This document shows, piece by piece, positions 1-14,828 of a stretch of 64,000 bases of DNA (position 1 is the stretch's first letter; each line of letters begins with the position of its first letter). The translations under genes and the position numbers were made by a program. Source of the stretch: Norana najaformis (taxonomy: Eukaryota > Annelida > Clitellata > Crassiclitellata > Hormogastridae); the NCBI GenBank assembly GCA_964023275.1, contig OZ029927.1, positions 2,837,715-2,901,714 on the forward strand, written 5' to 3'. The notes below the pieces were generated by a model. It saw only the letters and a list, made by a program, of their open reading frames with translations, ran no database searches and had not been told where the DNA came from.

Positions 1-101
1 GATTCGGTTGCTGATACAGAAGCCTTTGAAGTCTCAGCCTTGACATCACTTACAGCGCACTGGCTCAACTGAAAACCTCGTTCAACAAGACTGACCAGCA
101 C
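1..101 (-). CDS. PRKDC: PRKDC window exon 71 (cut by window edge)
   Basis: At least 101 bp, starting in phase 0. Encodes [19 protein letters not shown], matching human EKVIAGLYQRAFQHLSEAV. The frame stays open to the window edge. Acceptor ttttttgttag. Confidence 0.93.
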   Translation of the reverse strand, partial: MLVSLVERGFQLSQCAVSDVKAETSKASVSATE

Positions 102-3100
102 CTAACAAAAAACAGAATATGCAGAGCTCTCAGGTACACAAAGAAAGGTGAAATACCACACAATTCAATTGAAAGTTGATACTACTCCCTTGCAACAGAC
201 ATGGTATCCGAATGTTCCTAAGTCAGCCATAGTGTCATAGCCTTTTGATGATACAGTGGGTGATTGGGCCCTAAATCTACCATGCACACGATTCTAATTT
301 CCAAGAACAGATGTTATCACTAGAGGAACAATAGGAAGTTAATATCCTTGTTACCTCATCTGGTGTTGAAGCTTTGCATCCAGCAACTGAAGCCAGGGAG
401 CTGCGGATCTCGTCTGATGCAGTCGAATAATCTTTGAACCAATTGGACATCAGAACATCAGCAGCCAGTCGTACAGTTTCAGCAAGCAACTGACTCTGTC
501 TGCGTTGCATTTCCGAACCCATCTCACGTTTCTGACCAACCTTACCTGTGAATAGACATGTTCTGTAATTGCAGAGTATGTAAGAATGACAATTCATAGT
601 AAGAAGCACTGTAAATAACAAGCTGTTTCTACTGTACTTTAAAAATCAACTCTCAAAAATTTGGTGGCACACCACGAAAGTTTTTAGTGAGAGACTGGTG
701 TACCACAGCACATGATTTTGGTGCAATTGATCAAGACTATGAGAAAACCTTTCCACACGCTCAATAACAAAGCCAATCTTAGAAAGCCATCAAGTTCAAA
801 AGATGGTCAAAAAGTGGGAATAGTTACCAAGTATTTCTTTGACGGCAGAAAGAGTCTTAATCTTCTCAGTTGGAACAAGGTTAGAGAGCTGCTGAGCCCT
901 CTGGTGATGAGTCTTAGCATAAGCCTCGGTCCAATGGAAGTAAAGCTCAGCATCATCCTTTGTATCCTAAAAGGTTGCAACAGAAACATACCGAAGCCCA
1001 TGCAAGGCCACAGTGAATACAGAGGAAAGAGGCATCAACACATTCAGCTTGACAGCACCATCTTCTGCCTTGCTCTGATCTAACCCCATCTGGGAACTTC
1101 AGTAGCACCATTGTGTTAACTGATGGTCACCTCATTCCATAATCACAATTCTTTAGACAAAATGTGTAAAATTCCAAGAGGCTATGGAGACCAAAAGTCA
1201 AACTCTACTGAGATCTCATATGAACAAATGCTACGTAAAGTTATATGATCTGTTAAGTGCTTTAATGCATCTAATAGGTTTGAATCAGTTATCATTTCAA
1301 AATAACTCAATCGATATTGTAACCCTTTAACAAATATTGGTCAGTCTTGCATACCATAAGTTTCCTTATTGGCTTACTAGTGAGAAGGCTTGGTGGTTGC
1401 ATGCTTTAAATCGCTACATCTGAGGTTTGATGCCCAGTGCATCTGGCAAATCACTATTAAAGAATTTGTGAGGCATTTAAAAGGCATTAAGTGTCTTGGT
1501 AAATACAAAAAGACCAACAGTGCATAAGAAACACAGTTCATTTTCGTATTTTCATTTCAACCAAACGATCCTTTAGAACTTAATAAGACCATGTGTCTTT
1601 TGTACAGTCATGTTAAATAAACAAGCAGATTCGCCAACTCGTTATCAACATTTAAATAACTTCTTAAAACTCGGGTTTTAGTCTGGCCTTTGACCCTTAG
1701 CAAACAAGCATCTACCCTCAGATTAAGATTTGCTGACTTTGCACTCTTAATAAATGCCTTAAATAAATAATTAAATAATCAATCTTTCTAGATTTGTTAC
1801 ACTGAAGAATAAATAACCAGACTAACTGCTCGAGTGGACTTGAGAAGGCGAAGAGCAAGGCTGAAGATGTTCTGTTTTCTGGCAGCATCCACCTGCTGCA
1901 GCCGAAACATCACTTTGCTTCTGTCGAAGATGTCCCCTGACTCTTTCTCTGGCTTCAGTCGATGCATCAAGTGATCCGCATAAACACATCTACACAAAAC
2001 GACATGCGCTTTAATGCGCTTTACGCGAGAAAGCTTTGATGTCGCTCCATAAATACAACATGTATAAAAGAGATTCCTGTTGCTAAGCAACACCTAGAAG
2101 GCTGTATTATATATATATATTTAATATATATATATATACATATATATATATAGATATATATATATCTGCTATCATTCTGCTACAGTCTGGTCACCTGTTT
2201 GTGATGACATCATCCCAGATCGATGGAGGATCAAGCAGACAGTCAGGTGACCTTCTGGTCCATTCTGTCAACAGACTCCTCGCCCGTGGCAAGTTTCGCA
2301 AAGCCCCTACAGAGACCATAATGTAAAATAATGTAACTCCTACAGAGCAACTCTTAGATGCCTTTCAAAATGGCTGTGTATCAGGATTAGGCTGTCAGGA
2401 AAATGCAATACAATATGAAAATGTAGGGGTGGGCATGTACTAAAGAATTATTATTATTATTAATTATATCTGTATTTATTAAAAAACCACTACCTAATGA
2501 CAAAGCATCCATTAGTGGTGCTGAGAAAGGATGCCTGAAGGAGTTGCTTAAGGTACCCACAAAGTAAATGTGTCAGGGAAAGCTTGCACCAGCGCACTCC
2601 GCATTACAAGGCGAAAGCTCAAACCTATTGGCTACCATGTCATACAATGTCAGTTCAACAATGACTGTGGGTCATAGGTCTCATGGGATTCAAAATGGGT
2701 CATTCTCTTTAGTACCAGGTCAAACCACTTGACCGAAGGAGACTGATAAAAGGAACTGCCCCAACATATCCACAGCTTTTTCCAGAAGGAAATACCTAAC
2801 TGTACATAAATACTCAATGTTATGCATCAAAACACCATTTATATATTTACTGTATACAGATGAATGTGCCATTGTTTAGAACTCTAATGTCAAGTAGGCC
2901 TGCAAGAAGCACTTAAGTGATGAATCTAAAAGTGCTATAAAAATGCCCAGATACACAGATGCACAGATACATACATACATACATACATACATACAGTCAC
3001 ACATTTAATGCAAAGCAGTCATGAAGTACCATTGAAACAGCACTATTCCAAGTAAACTGTCAAAGCTAATTAAGCTTCTCATTAGCAACATAAGAATGAT

Positions 3101-6100
3101 GACCAAATGTTAATGTGAATTTTGAGTTCTTTTTATATAAATACTACTCCTAACCTTCCCATACTGTGCTTGTGAAACCAAGACAAAGACTCTAATCTTT
3201 GAAGCTGTTGTTAATTGTGCGCATTATAAATGTTTGTTTAATAATAATCAACAAAAGCAAAATTTAGCTGCTAAAGAAACTGATAAACGTTATAGTTCAC
3301 CATCGGTTTTCATGACACGTAGAAACTCCTGGAGTTCTGTCAACTTCTGCAAACCCTGAAGTTTAGCCAGGCGACTGAACGACATCAGATCATTTAAGCC
3401 AGTCCAGTCCTACAACAAAGACATATCAGCGCAACTCTTACGGCATTATACACATGTCCAAATACATGAAAAGAGGAAAACACCTACAATATTCAATCAT
3501 ATGCAGAGCTGAAAGATGCCAAGTAATATGGTGTATCACAATGTAATCAGACAAATCAGATAACTTTATCCTTAAAATCAAACAATAAGTGCATTTGTTT
3601 TAAGAATGCTCGTATTGGTGTTGACGTCATCCAAGGTTAAAAAACAGTTTAAAAAAATGCATATCAATTTCAAATGATTTGCTCAGGTTTGAAACTGAGT
3701 TGCAAAGGTGAAACCCTGATATGGTAGCCATTCGGCCAATGAGCCACCATATCATAAAATTACAATAAAACTGATACAACAGCTCAGGAAACACTGCTAG
3801 CTTAAGTTGTAACTAATCAGATCCATCCGCTAACTTACGTCCCATACCCGGGGTCTTAAGACATCAACTGGTGGTTGCCCATGCATCGAGTTTAGGTTCT
3901 GATGTACAGGGGTCCTGATGTATGAGTACAAATGCTGGGATGGCTGTGATTCATTTTAACTCTGGAATGCATCTAACCCTGTCATTTGAGAAGTGACTCA
4001 GAACTCTTCACTTCACAGTGCAAGATTGTACCTCTACCCCAAACTTCCACTTGCAGCTCAAAAGTTTTGCCCATCAAACAAAAATAAGTTCCCCTGCAAC
4101 CTGCGATATGATTTGCTTGACCTTTTTTGTTTCTATTCTGTCAGCAGTTGGCATCCATTCTGTTTGATCACGGTATTAAGCAGTCAGGTACTACAGATAA
4201 ACACAGGATTGATAATAATCATATTGAACAGCAAGTGAACAGACCTGAAAGAAGATCTGCATTGCCATCGTGGCATAGTGGTTAGCACGGTCGTAATCAT
4301 CCTGCCATAGGTAGAGCAATGCCAGCTCTTCACAGTACTTCAGCTACAAGACAATTATCGCATGCAAGCTAAAATTTCATTATTATTCCTAGAAGCCAGT
4401 CAAACTCGTCCATACTTATAAAATCATGTGACTTCGGCAACACTGAAATTTAACACAGCACCTTCCACAGTGAAAAAACTAATAATATGAGGGCTTTGTG
4501 AAACTGGTGCTCACGATACCAGAGTTCATGTGTGAATGGTAAATTATCATCAGGGTTCTATGGTATTAAAATCATAAAGAAAATCAAGTTCGTCATCAAC
4601 ATTCAGTAACATTTTGGCCAAAATTCCCGCTTATTAGAATTATCTCCTTAATAATAACTTCTTGAAAATACGTTGGTAGCAACCTCTAAGACTGATTTCC
4701 TTTCTGGATTCTTCATAGCTCGGTCTAAGAAATTAAGAAATGTCTGCTGCTGCTTGGAACTCAGAAGAAGCTTGAGTTTGCTTCGAATCATTGATGGAAG
4801 AAATGTCTCCTAAAAATTTAAATATAACCAATGGAAATCAAGTATGTAACATTATTATACACATTTAGTAGGCAACTGGTGGAACTAAGGAAGAACTTAA
4901 CTCCCTTCAGAGCACTATATATAAAAGTTCTGGCATATTCCCTCTATGTGATTTTCAATAAAGCCCGACTTTCCAACTGGAATCAATCTAAACTAATCTA
5001 AACCCATGACTTCTTAACCCTATCTATCCTGGATTTAATCAGTAAATCAAAAGACAGATACAAAATTATTGCAGCGATGCATTTGGCCTTGTGAAAGGAA
5101 TATGTGGTGTTCATTGGTACATGAGTTGCAAAATGGTAGATAAATTTAAAACAAAAGTTTAGGACTTAATTCTACACAGGATATGTTTATAACTCATTCT
5201 GCTGAATTCTTCATACAAATGTTTTGAGCTATGCTTAATTAGTATGTGCGTTTAAATGGATATGTGCAATTAAGTGAATGATGCAGTTTCATTATTTGTC
5301 CGTATGGTGGCCGCAACTGACAGTATTATAGTGATAGTACTATTATAATATTATAGTGTATTATTAATAAAATGTTAAACTACAGATGCATTTGAACTGG
5401 ATAAAAACTATTATATTGGAAAGTAGTGCAAACAAAAGATGGTATTTTCAACAAAGACAGACAAGATAAAGTGAAAGCACATTAACTGGTACATTCTTCA
5501 AGGAGGTGTGGGCTCCATGTTTTAAGTGAAAAAAGTAACACAAAAGCTCTGCAACTGTTCTTACAAATACAATGGAAGTGTTTAGAACAGATTAACTTCA
5601 GTCTATCCTAAATGCTGCAGCTCGTTTGATTGGCGGCATTCCAAAGTTTGGCCATATCTCCTTATTCATGTTGGAAAAACTCCACTGGCTTCCAATCCGA
5701 TAAAGCATCCAGTTTAAAATTCTGGCCCTTGTGCGCAGCTGTCTTTTTGGCAGTGCACCTATTTATCTAAGGGAGCTCTGTGTCCCTGTTTCTTCTGTCC
5801 CTGGCCCCCGACTGCTGCGATCGGCAGTCCAGGGAGACCTGGTAGTTCCTATGGCTCGCACTACTACTGCTCAGCCCCGCAGATTCGCCGTTGTTGACCC
5901 TGCCTCATGGAACAACCTGCCTGGTGACCTTAGGCGGGAATTCCTCTCTCTTCCTCCCTCTCGTTTCCGCAAGCGTTTGAAGACCGTGTTATTCCCCATT
6001 AGTCATGGGAAATTGGGCCGGGAGCGCCTCTGATGTTTTATCTTGAAGTGGCGCTTTATAAGTTTTTGATTACGATTACAAGATTAGATTAGGCTGATTG

Positions 6101-9100
6101 TGAGGGCTGCTGGTGATCACCTGATTGATTTCACCATCCCAAACAACATCAAGGCTGGTCTCATCTGTGGAAGGATCAATATCAAGATGATGGTGACAGG
6201 CTTCTTCAAGTTTCTCCCACTGACCCAAGCAATCATAACACTACAACAAAGCACAATAATCACTCCCAAACAAAACTGGTCCAACCTCTCTCACTGCACA
6301 ACTATGCTCTTATACTAAGATTTTCAACTCTGAAGATTGTCTTTTGAGACGTTTGTAAAAGGCATAGTATCTAGATATGTTACAGAAAACTGACCCTCAT
6401 TACAATTCAAGATTTAAGAGCCACCAATCACGATGTTTTCAAAAAAGAGTCATTATAATGAGGTTGCATTCTAAAGCTGAGCTAAATATGGGGAACATAT
6501 CCTGACTGTTTTATCAGAATCTGAGCTCTAATATTACATGTTATAAGGATACAGTTTCCTTGCCTCTAGTAACAGAACCACTAATCAGTTTAGAAGTATG
6601 ACCTCTTTAGCCTGTCACTCAGTATGTATGTATCATGTATTTATGTATATATCAAACACTTGTATAGTGCCTTTCAAACTATGGACTTGTTTTATCTTGA
6701 ACAGACAGCTACAGCATGATATATTTATCTCAGACCATCAGATATCTGCTGTCTCTCATCAATTACAAGCAGTGTCCACTCTATTCACAATTATGAATGA
6801 CAGAATTGCATTTCTGTTCACTATATTTACTGCTGTTAATGAAAAGGAGTTGGAAGCTACGCACATGAAGACGACTTTCTTCCCAGAAGTCCATTTCCAG
6901 GTCGTTTGCTTCTTCTTTATTTTCTTCGGTCTTTGAACACAGACCCTATACACAAAGACTGGAGTTCATAAAACTGGACATTCATACATTTATGAGGTAC
7001 TGCATGATTTTAAGAGGTAGTTTAAAGATGAAGAATACACTTCCAAATACATGCTGACACAAATATATATATGCATAAAAATGAAACAGCCCTAAGCATG
7101 CTTGCACATGCGTATATGGCATGTATGTAAGTATGTATTTCAAACATACAAATATGCATGTCTGTATATATACAGGCATGTATGTATGTGTCCAAAATCA
7201 CTGAACAGGATTGTGTGGAATCAAAAAGTCCCCACATGCTGCAAAGTGCAGTGTTCATCGACCCAGGTAAAGCACGCTCCCCGGTGTATTCTGGGGCCAA
7301 ACCAACCATGTATATTCAGCTGAAGAGGAGGATCTCGAATATAATGATATTCTCTTTAGGGAGCCATTGCAGTTTCTTGCATTTATTTTGAAGCATGCAA
7401 CAAGTATGTAAGTACATATGTATGTGTATGTATGTATGCATGGAAGTAAGTGTGCATGTATGCACGTATGATTATGTGCATCAGGGATGCAGTTTCATCC
7501 TTAAAGAGTTTTAGTGACATCTCTAGGAAGAATTGTAAACTCTGATGTTTCGTAAAGTTTGCTTTTGAGGTGAAACCTGTAAAGACTTGCCAACTTGAGA
7601 ACAGAGAAGCAGCTAAGTACAACAGGGCAATCCAGATGCCTAATTCTGTCAATACTGCAGATGTAGAACCACAAACATCTGAGTTACAGTAACCATGGTT
7701 GCTGAAAGGCCTTAACAACAAGGTTTAAAAGCAGATCACCTGAACATAGAGTTTAACAGCAGTCTGGTAGTCTTTCCTCATTTCTGCTTCAATGGCATCT
7801 TTTGTGATGGAACTTGTGCCAAGTTGGCTGCCAAATATCCCACGTACAACATCATATTCACCTATTGATTTGTACAGCCTGCATCAATCAAATCAGTGCT
7901 GTTTGTAAGTCATCATATATGCATATTTGTGACACAGAATTAGGTGTTATGTCACCATGTTTTCAAGAATATCTCTGGCAAATGCACTGGTCTCCAGTCA
8001 CTTTGATTACTGTAACTTGCTTTTAGCGGTATCACAAAGTCAAACATGCAGAAATTCCAAAAGTTCACAACTCCTTAGCTAGAGCCAAATTGAAAATCAA
8101 GTTGTGAGCATATAACCCCTGTACTTAAATCTTTTCATTGGCTTCCTATGCAGCAAAGGATCTGTTCAAAATGGGGTTTTATAGTTTACAAGACATTGAA
8201 TTGTGGCCAATAAACACTACATAATATCAATCCCCACTCTGACTTCTCCAATGAATTATGATTTTGAATGCAATTTTCACTTGAAGCGACCATTGATTGA
8301 TACCCTGGGATTTATGATAAGGGCACTACTGAAGTCTATATTAGATTAGATTAGATTAGCAGACTTAATATTATTCAACCAGGTCATCTGACTGTCTTTC
8401 TCTGATCACTGAAGCCTTATGCATTAGACACTGGCACTACAGAAGTTGCATATTAATAACAATAATAATAATCAATCAACAGTCAAATATTCTTCATTTA
8501 TTCTGAGTAAATGAAAAGATCAATGCTACCTAAATAAATTTTGCTTTGCCTGCATAAAATCATAAACCTTGGTAAATGCTCATTTGGGGTTCCATTTATC
8601 CTGGACTTACAAAACAGCATTAACTACTCCAGAAGGCAACAATCTCAACACTGGCTCAAAGAAGGACAACAGAAGCTCAGAATTTCATTACTTGTTTAGT
8701 TAACATAACTGTATTACATGCAAAGAATAATATAATAATTTTGAAGCTGTGAACTGTTCAGTTTACCTGGCCAGCTCAATCCAAGTATTGGTGTTCTGTG
8801 GGGCAGCCACAGGTCGGCTGGCACCCCTTGCTCGCTTGGCCTGGGGCTCCTCCACACTGTCGGACCTCACAATGTTTTCTTCCAGCAACAAAATACCTGG
8901 TAAATGCAAACACGTTAGGTAAATCCCCATTTTTACTGCACTTACCTAACCGAATGTAAGAACTGCCAGAGCATAGTACTGGGAATCAGTTGGGCTTATG
9001 TATGTGCAGGAGCCCGCCAGTGGTGACTTTTCTAGTTATTTGAGCACTGTTTACTTACTGATGGCATTTTAGTTCTTAATGACTTTAACACCATTTAGGC

Positions 9101-12100
9101 TAGCACAGACAGTACCTTTCTGAGATACTTAAAAGGCGCTGCTATGTTAAGCATCTAAATATAGCATTAACATTACAATCTGAAATTGGGAAACCACCAA
9201 AACATAGAAAAGTGCAAAAAAGCTAAAAATTCAGTTCCCACAAAAACGAATACAGCATACACAAAAAGTCTGACACTAACAATCTTCACAGCTGGTCTTT
9301 GGCTGGTGCTCATTCACAGTAGCTGGTCCCACCGTGCGAAATTCTCTGCCACTTCATTGCATGATATATAAGAAACTGCCAGTTAATCCAGTGCATTCTG
9401 ATTCTTGTTATGCAAACCAGCACCAGTGGCCATTTTAAAGGCTGATCTGGATTGCTTGGATATTCAACAAAACAAACTTTCTCTGTCTCCACATTCTTGG
9501 ATATCATCCTGAAAATGACTAAACTAATGCCAGACTTCTGCATGTCTTTTAGCTGTACTAACCTGACAGCATTTACCTATAGTATTACACTGGTTGGTAT
9601 GAATGCATGTAAGTACAAAGATGTATTATTATGTAAGTATAAAGTGTATTACTGCATGTATGAATAAATATGTATTAATATGTATATGTATAAATATGTA
9701 TATAAATATGTAAGTGTATTACTGCATGTATGAATAATATATCTGTATGTAGCAGGTATGCACGAATGACTGTATAGCAGGTACATTGTACTTATGTATG
9801 TATGTATGTATGTATGCATGTATGTATGTATGTACAGAAGCATGCATCTAAACAGACAGAGTTAGCCAGTAAACTGAACAAACCCAGTGGCTGTATGCTG
9901 CCAGTAATGCAACACTGACGAACAAGTGTCGGGTCCAGTCGAATCTTCTTAGTATTAGACAAAGCAACATCCTATTATAAGAAGACAAGATGCAAAAATA
10001 AAAGAAACTTTACTACAGTATCTTATAATTTGTTTTATAATATGAACCTCATTTGACTTTATTAGGTGCACAATAAAAATACTAAAACTTCAGATACAGA
10101 AACAGGTCAGACAGCAACTAGAGAGGTCAATCTTTTTGGTAAAATACGGCCCAGGCCAAGTGAACAAGGGGTGCCAGCTGACCTGATAGTCAAGTCCATC
10201 CTGGGGGGTACTCAACAGCCTGTCATTCCATCACTGGATAACAAACAATCATCCAACTGGCTGCACTATATGCACTTAGGCCTAATTCAAAGTTAAGCAG
10301 TCACCCAATCCACGAGGCCATGAAATCTTTCAGCTCACCAACAACAGCAATATTTCTATTCAGTCCTAAAGATTAAAGAAATTTTTCATTCGACATGCTC
10401 CGTTGGTTTGCAACTGTCAACTGCAACCCAATGCCTCCAACCCCTTGGCTTCACAGGCAACAGACAGGTAACGTTAAGCCATGAGCCAGTGACTATTACA
10501 GCAATTTGCTTAAAATAACCATTATGCTTTTTTGACAGGTATATGCACTCATAGTCTGGGTGCCACCCTTCGAGTAGGTCCTGGGCCTCTGGGTGCCTAA
10601 TGACAGGTCTAACTACAACAAAGTCTTAACTACCAGGTAACACATCTGAAGCCAAACATTTCCACAGCACGGGTATTACCCACTTCTAACCTAATCTAAT
10701 ATGGAAACGTCCTGCTATCGTAGAACACAAGGCATCAACTGTTGGTCGATTCTACACGAAACCATATTCTAAAACCACAATCCATTGGACGTAACAAGTT
10801 GAGATCTATAAGCCCCTGAGACCAATATTATTGTGACATCAACTCCATTCAAAATACAAAGCGAAAAGAACTACACTTTCTCTTAAACCTGATGTACGTT
10901 ATATAAAGACACTGAATGGCTCAGCTTACCAGGATGAAACCCAGAAATGGCGGCAGAAAGAGAATCGTGTTGCCGAGCATTTCATTCAATGCCATGTTAA
11001 TTTTGGCCACAAGTTCCTCCGCCTCTCTCTCTGTCTTCTCTTTTTCAATCTCTTCAAATATCGCCTTAAACAATGAACTGAAGAGCAGCTTTGCCACAGT
11101 GCTGTCTCTCTGCAGAAAACAACAGCAAAATATCATAACATGCAAAGAATCAATTATGCAAGATAATAAGCATGAGGGCATGCCTTATGTACTGGTAAGC
11201 ATGCATTTGTGTATGTATGACACTGTCTATCACAGTTAAAAACTGTCTTGCTCTTCCTGGGGCAAACTCTTATCGATGACGCAACATCACGCCTTCCTGT
11301 CCTGGGCTCTGTTCGAAGCAATATACAGCCCCAAACCATGACATTCCAGATCCTTTTCCACTCTCTAGTCCATGTGGTTATTGATCTACCATGTGGCATC
11401 TTCCAGTCCCTGGAGGTTTTTATTCACTGCTGCTCGTTCAACTGCTGTAAAGTGCTGTAAATACCATAAAGTGGATGAAGAAAGCTGGATGTACAACAAA
11501 CCAACTTTTAGATTAATAAAATCACTTGATAAAATTAGAGTAAGTTAAGTTGTAATGATCGTTACCTGAGCAAGACCCTGAAGTGGTGCAATGATGTAGG
11601 AGTGCTTGATCTGAATATCGGGTAGATCCCCAATACGATAGCTTCGGTACATGGTGACCTGATGCTCTCGTCTCTGCCTCTGCTCCTGCTGCTGTCGCTA
11701 CATCACACAACATTTTCCAACAAAGATAAAAAACCACATTTTCTTGCTTACATAATGGTCTGGTAGTAATAATAGTAATACAGCACAGAAACTAAATGTG
11801 ACATAGCCAACATGTGTCTACATTACAATAAATATGGGAAAAAGCTAGAGTTAAAACCTCAGTGGCCTCAAACGACGACAGCATGATTAATTAATTCACC
11901 AAGTGAATCTGGACAGTTGTTTGTCAACATTGCAATCCGTACTGCTGTAGGATTGCTGCTGTTGTGTGAACTTTAGCCGAATGACCCAACAACCTCAGAC
12001 CAGGGTCTTTGAGGAGCATCTTTGAGGGTATTCTTCCCTTACTAGACATCTGGTCAACTGGCTGAACCCCACATCTTAACCTGTTCATTCATCCAGCATT

Positions 12101-14797
12101 AGTACTGAGAAAGTAAGTAAATACAAGATAAAGTATGGACAAAAAAGAATTAACCTCTCTCTGCTGTGTTAACCTCGTCTGTCTTTTGGCAAAGAACACA
12201 TAACTCTGCTCCTCTTGGCTTTTGACAAAACGCCTCCTCAGATTCAGTATGTCACCTGCACTTCCATCACCTCCTGTCAATCAAAACAAACAGAACTATG
12301 TAATGCAACTGCTCTTTCTGCCCCACACTGTACCTCCGTTTTTCTCCATAGTGTACCTCTTAAAGGTTTTCAAATGACAATGACAAGTTTTTAAAATGTT
12401 CAGAATGTGGTAAATCCATCTAAGTTGCTGATGCACAACCAACTGTTTATTATTTATTTCAAACATAGGCAAAGCAGTAAATCTTAATCTGAGATTTCTT
12501 TACAATACATAATAATTTATGCAAGCTGTTTACTTGTTTTCTCTCATACCTTCATCTGCCTGTTTTTCTTTCTTTCCAAGCCGCTCTCTTCCAAAATCTG
12601 GCGGCACAGCTTTTGACTGTAATTTCTTTCCTCCTGTGCTTCGACCCACAGTGAAGAGGAGGGACGACTGACCCAAGGATCTTCCTCCATCCTCATCCAC
12701 TGAACTATCCATCAAAGAAGAGCTACTCACATCTAGACTGTTCTGTGTCAGCCAGTTGTAAGGGCCACGTGCAGCTGGAACGTAAAATGGTAGCAACTGA
12801 AACAAAACTCAATCAATGGACAGTGTAAAATCAACAAAACTTCAAATTTTAATCAACCAGTGATTGAACACATGCAAAAAAGGCTGAAAAGCTGTTATTG
12901 CAGATTACTCGGCTGTGGACTGAGATAAGGAAAAGCTGGATAAACATAAGCATCCTGGCAAATACAAAAGGAAAGGAAACCACATCTCAACATCTTGTTT
13001 ACAGAAATAACCTACCATAATTTAACCAGACTGATTCCTAATTATAGGGATGCCCTTGTGATTTAACATCTGGAAAACATCAGTTTTTGATCCATGCATT
13101 CTAATAATAACATTATTGGATTAGATAATACAAAACATATTATTCAAATACCAAAGACTGTGACCACGAGGGACCAAAATCGGAAAAGGAAAGAAACCCT
13201 GCATAACCACTGTTGTAAGCTGCCATTCTCGAGTTCTGTAGGTATCAACTGTACCTGTATGAAACCTGAAGCGTTGTTTCTAAAATATCCTTAACTGCTT
13301 TTGAAGTTTTTTACTTTGTGCTTTAAAGTATTATTCTTAAGTATTAGTGTAAAGTCATGTTCTGAACTGTTTCTCTTAAAGTACAGAAATGGTCTTAGAA
13401 CCATTGTTTTAAGTACTGATTATAGCATCGTTCTTCCTGTAGTATTGACTGTTTTGAGTTGTACTGAATTTTCGATTGTCCTTATTCAAGCTTTATTACA
13501 TACCTGTAGCCTGAGTTGGATCGAAGCTAGTGACATCTAGCGTCATGCGCACTTGCCTCGAGCCCACAGAACTTCTGTCACCTCCGCCAACTGATGCATG
13601 ACCTGGTGGCACCATTTGCGTTGACAACTGAGTCTCTACAAATAATGGTGTCATGGCGGCATGACGCTGGTACCAAGATGACTGGATCTTGTAATCCTAG
13701 GCAAAACAGATCAAATTGTAATTTAGTTGAATGGAAATGGATAATATAACATATTCATGTGGTTCAAAAGACTGTGAATCTGAGAATCACTGCAAGTAAA
13801 CCAGGAATGTGTAATAGCCCATCCTTCCTAGCATCTTCTTAAAAAGCTCTGTTATAGTGTCCACTGAGATAGTACTATAATCCAAACAACTCCTGCATTG
13901 AAGAACATCTTCCCTAACATTCTTTTCGGTTATTTTTATTAAATAATTTATATCTGTGGTCAAGAATTCACCAAGAATACTTCACCCAGCATTCATCTAT
14001 AAGGACTTGTACATACGATTAGTGCTTGTGAAAAGTGGAGAACGACATTCCTTTCCGTGACCTTGCATCACAAAGACAGGTCATTTTTCCTGCATATAAA
14101 ATAGCGTAACACTTCTGATGACAATGTAAATCAGCAGAACTGATGAAAGTTCATCTTTCCTTTCTATCTGTCATCTTTCTGTCCTCTGCCTCTCCTCTGG
14201 CTCTCACTCCCCATCCTAGTCTTCTTCCTCCCCTCACACTCGCTCTCTTTCTTTCTCTGGTGCAGCGTCTCTCTGTGTGACACGTTACCTTACATTATTA
14301 CTCCCGTTCTTTGATACAGTAACGAAGGCGTTAACTCACAAGAAACTTGCACTCAGAAAGTGGTTGATCAAATATTTCTCGGTTGAAGTCAGGACTTTTT
14401 GAGGTGAGCTCCATCATGAAATTGGTTGCATAGCTCAGGTAATTATCCTCTGTTTCTGGTGAATACATTGCTTCCAAAATGTCAATCAGTCGACTCATTG
14501 TTCCAGAAGGAAGACGAGTCTCATGAGTCCAGAAATTATGCACATGTAATCTATCTCACAGGCACAACATACAAATGCAAAGTGATACAAAATAATGACA
14601 ACTGCAATGCATTTCATGTAAACTATCACACAGGCAAACAATACAATATAACACAATACAGTACTGCATATTCTGTAAATCACTGACATGCAGCTAAAAG
14701 GAATTACATTTCCTATGGGAATAAGACAATGTGGACTGGCATGCCATATTACAAGTATGCAAAGTTGTCATGGAATCTCTTTTTCAGTGGCCTCATG

Positions 14798-14828
<31 letters not shown>

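Noticed and set aside
712-1083. 123-codon plus-strand frame
   Set aside because: It overlaps PRKDC exon 69 in antisense and has no similarity of its own.
4265-4300. tRNA-gene-like A box (gtggcatagtggttagcacg)
   Set aside because: It lies wholly inside PRKDC exon 65, which encodes the conserved [15 protein letters not shown]; no B box or acceptor stem follows. The similarity is by chance.
6598-6936. 112-codon plus-strand frame
   Set aside because: Partly antisense to PRKDC exon 62; the rest is intronic with no similarity.
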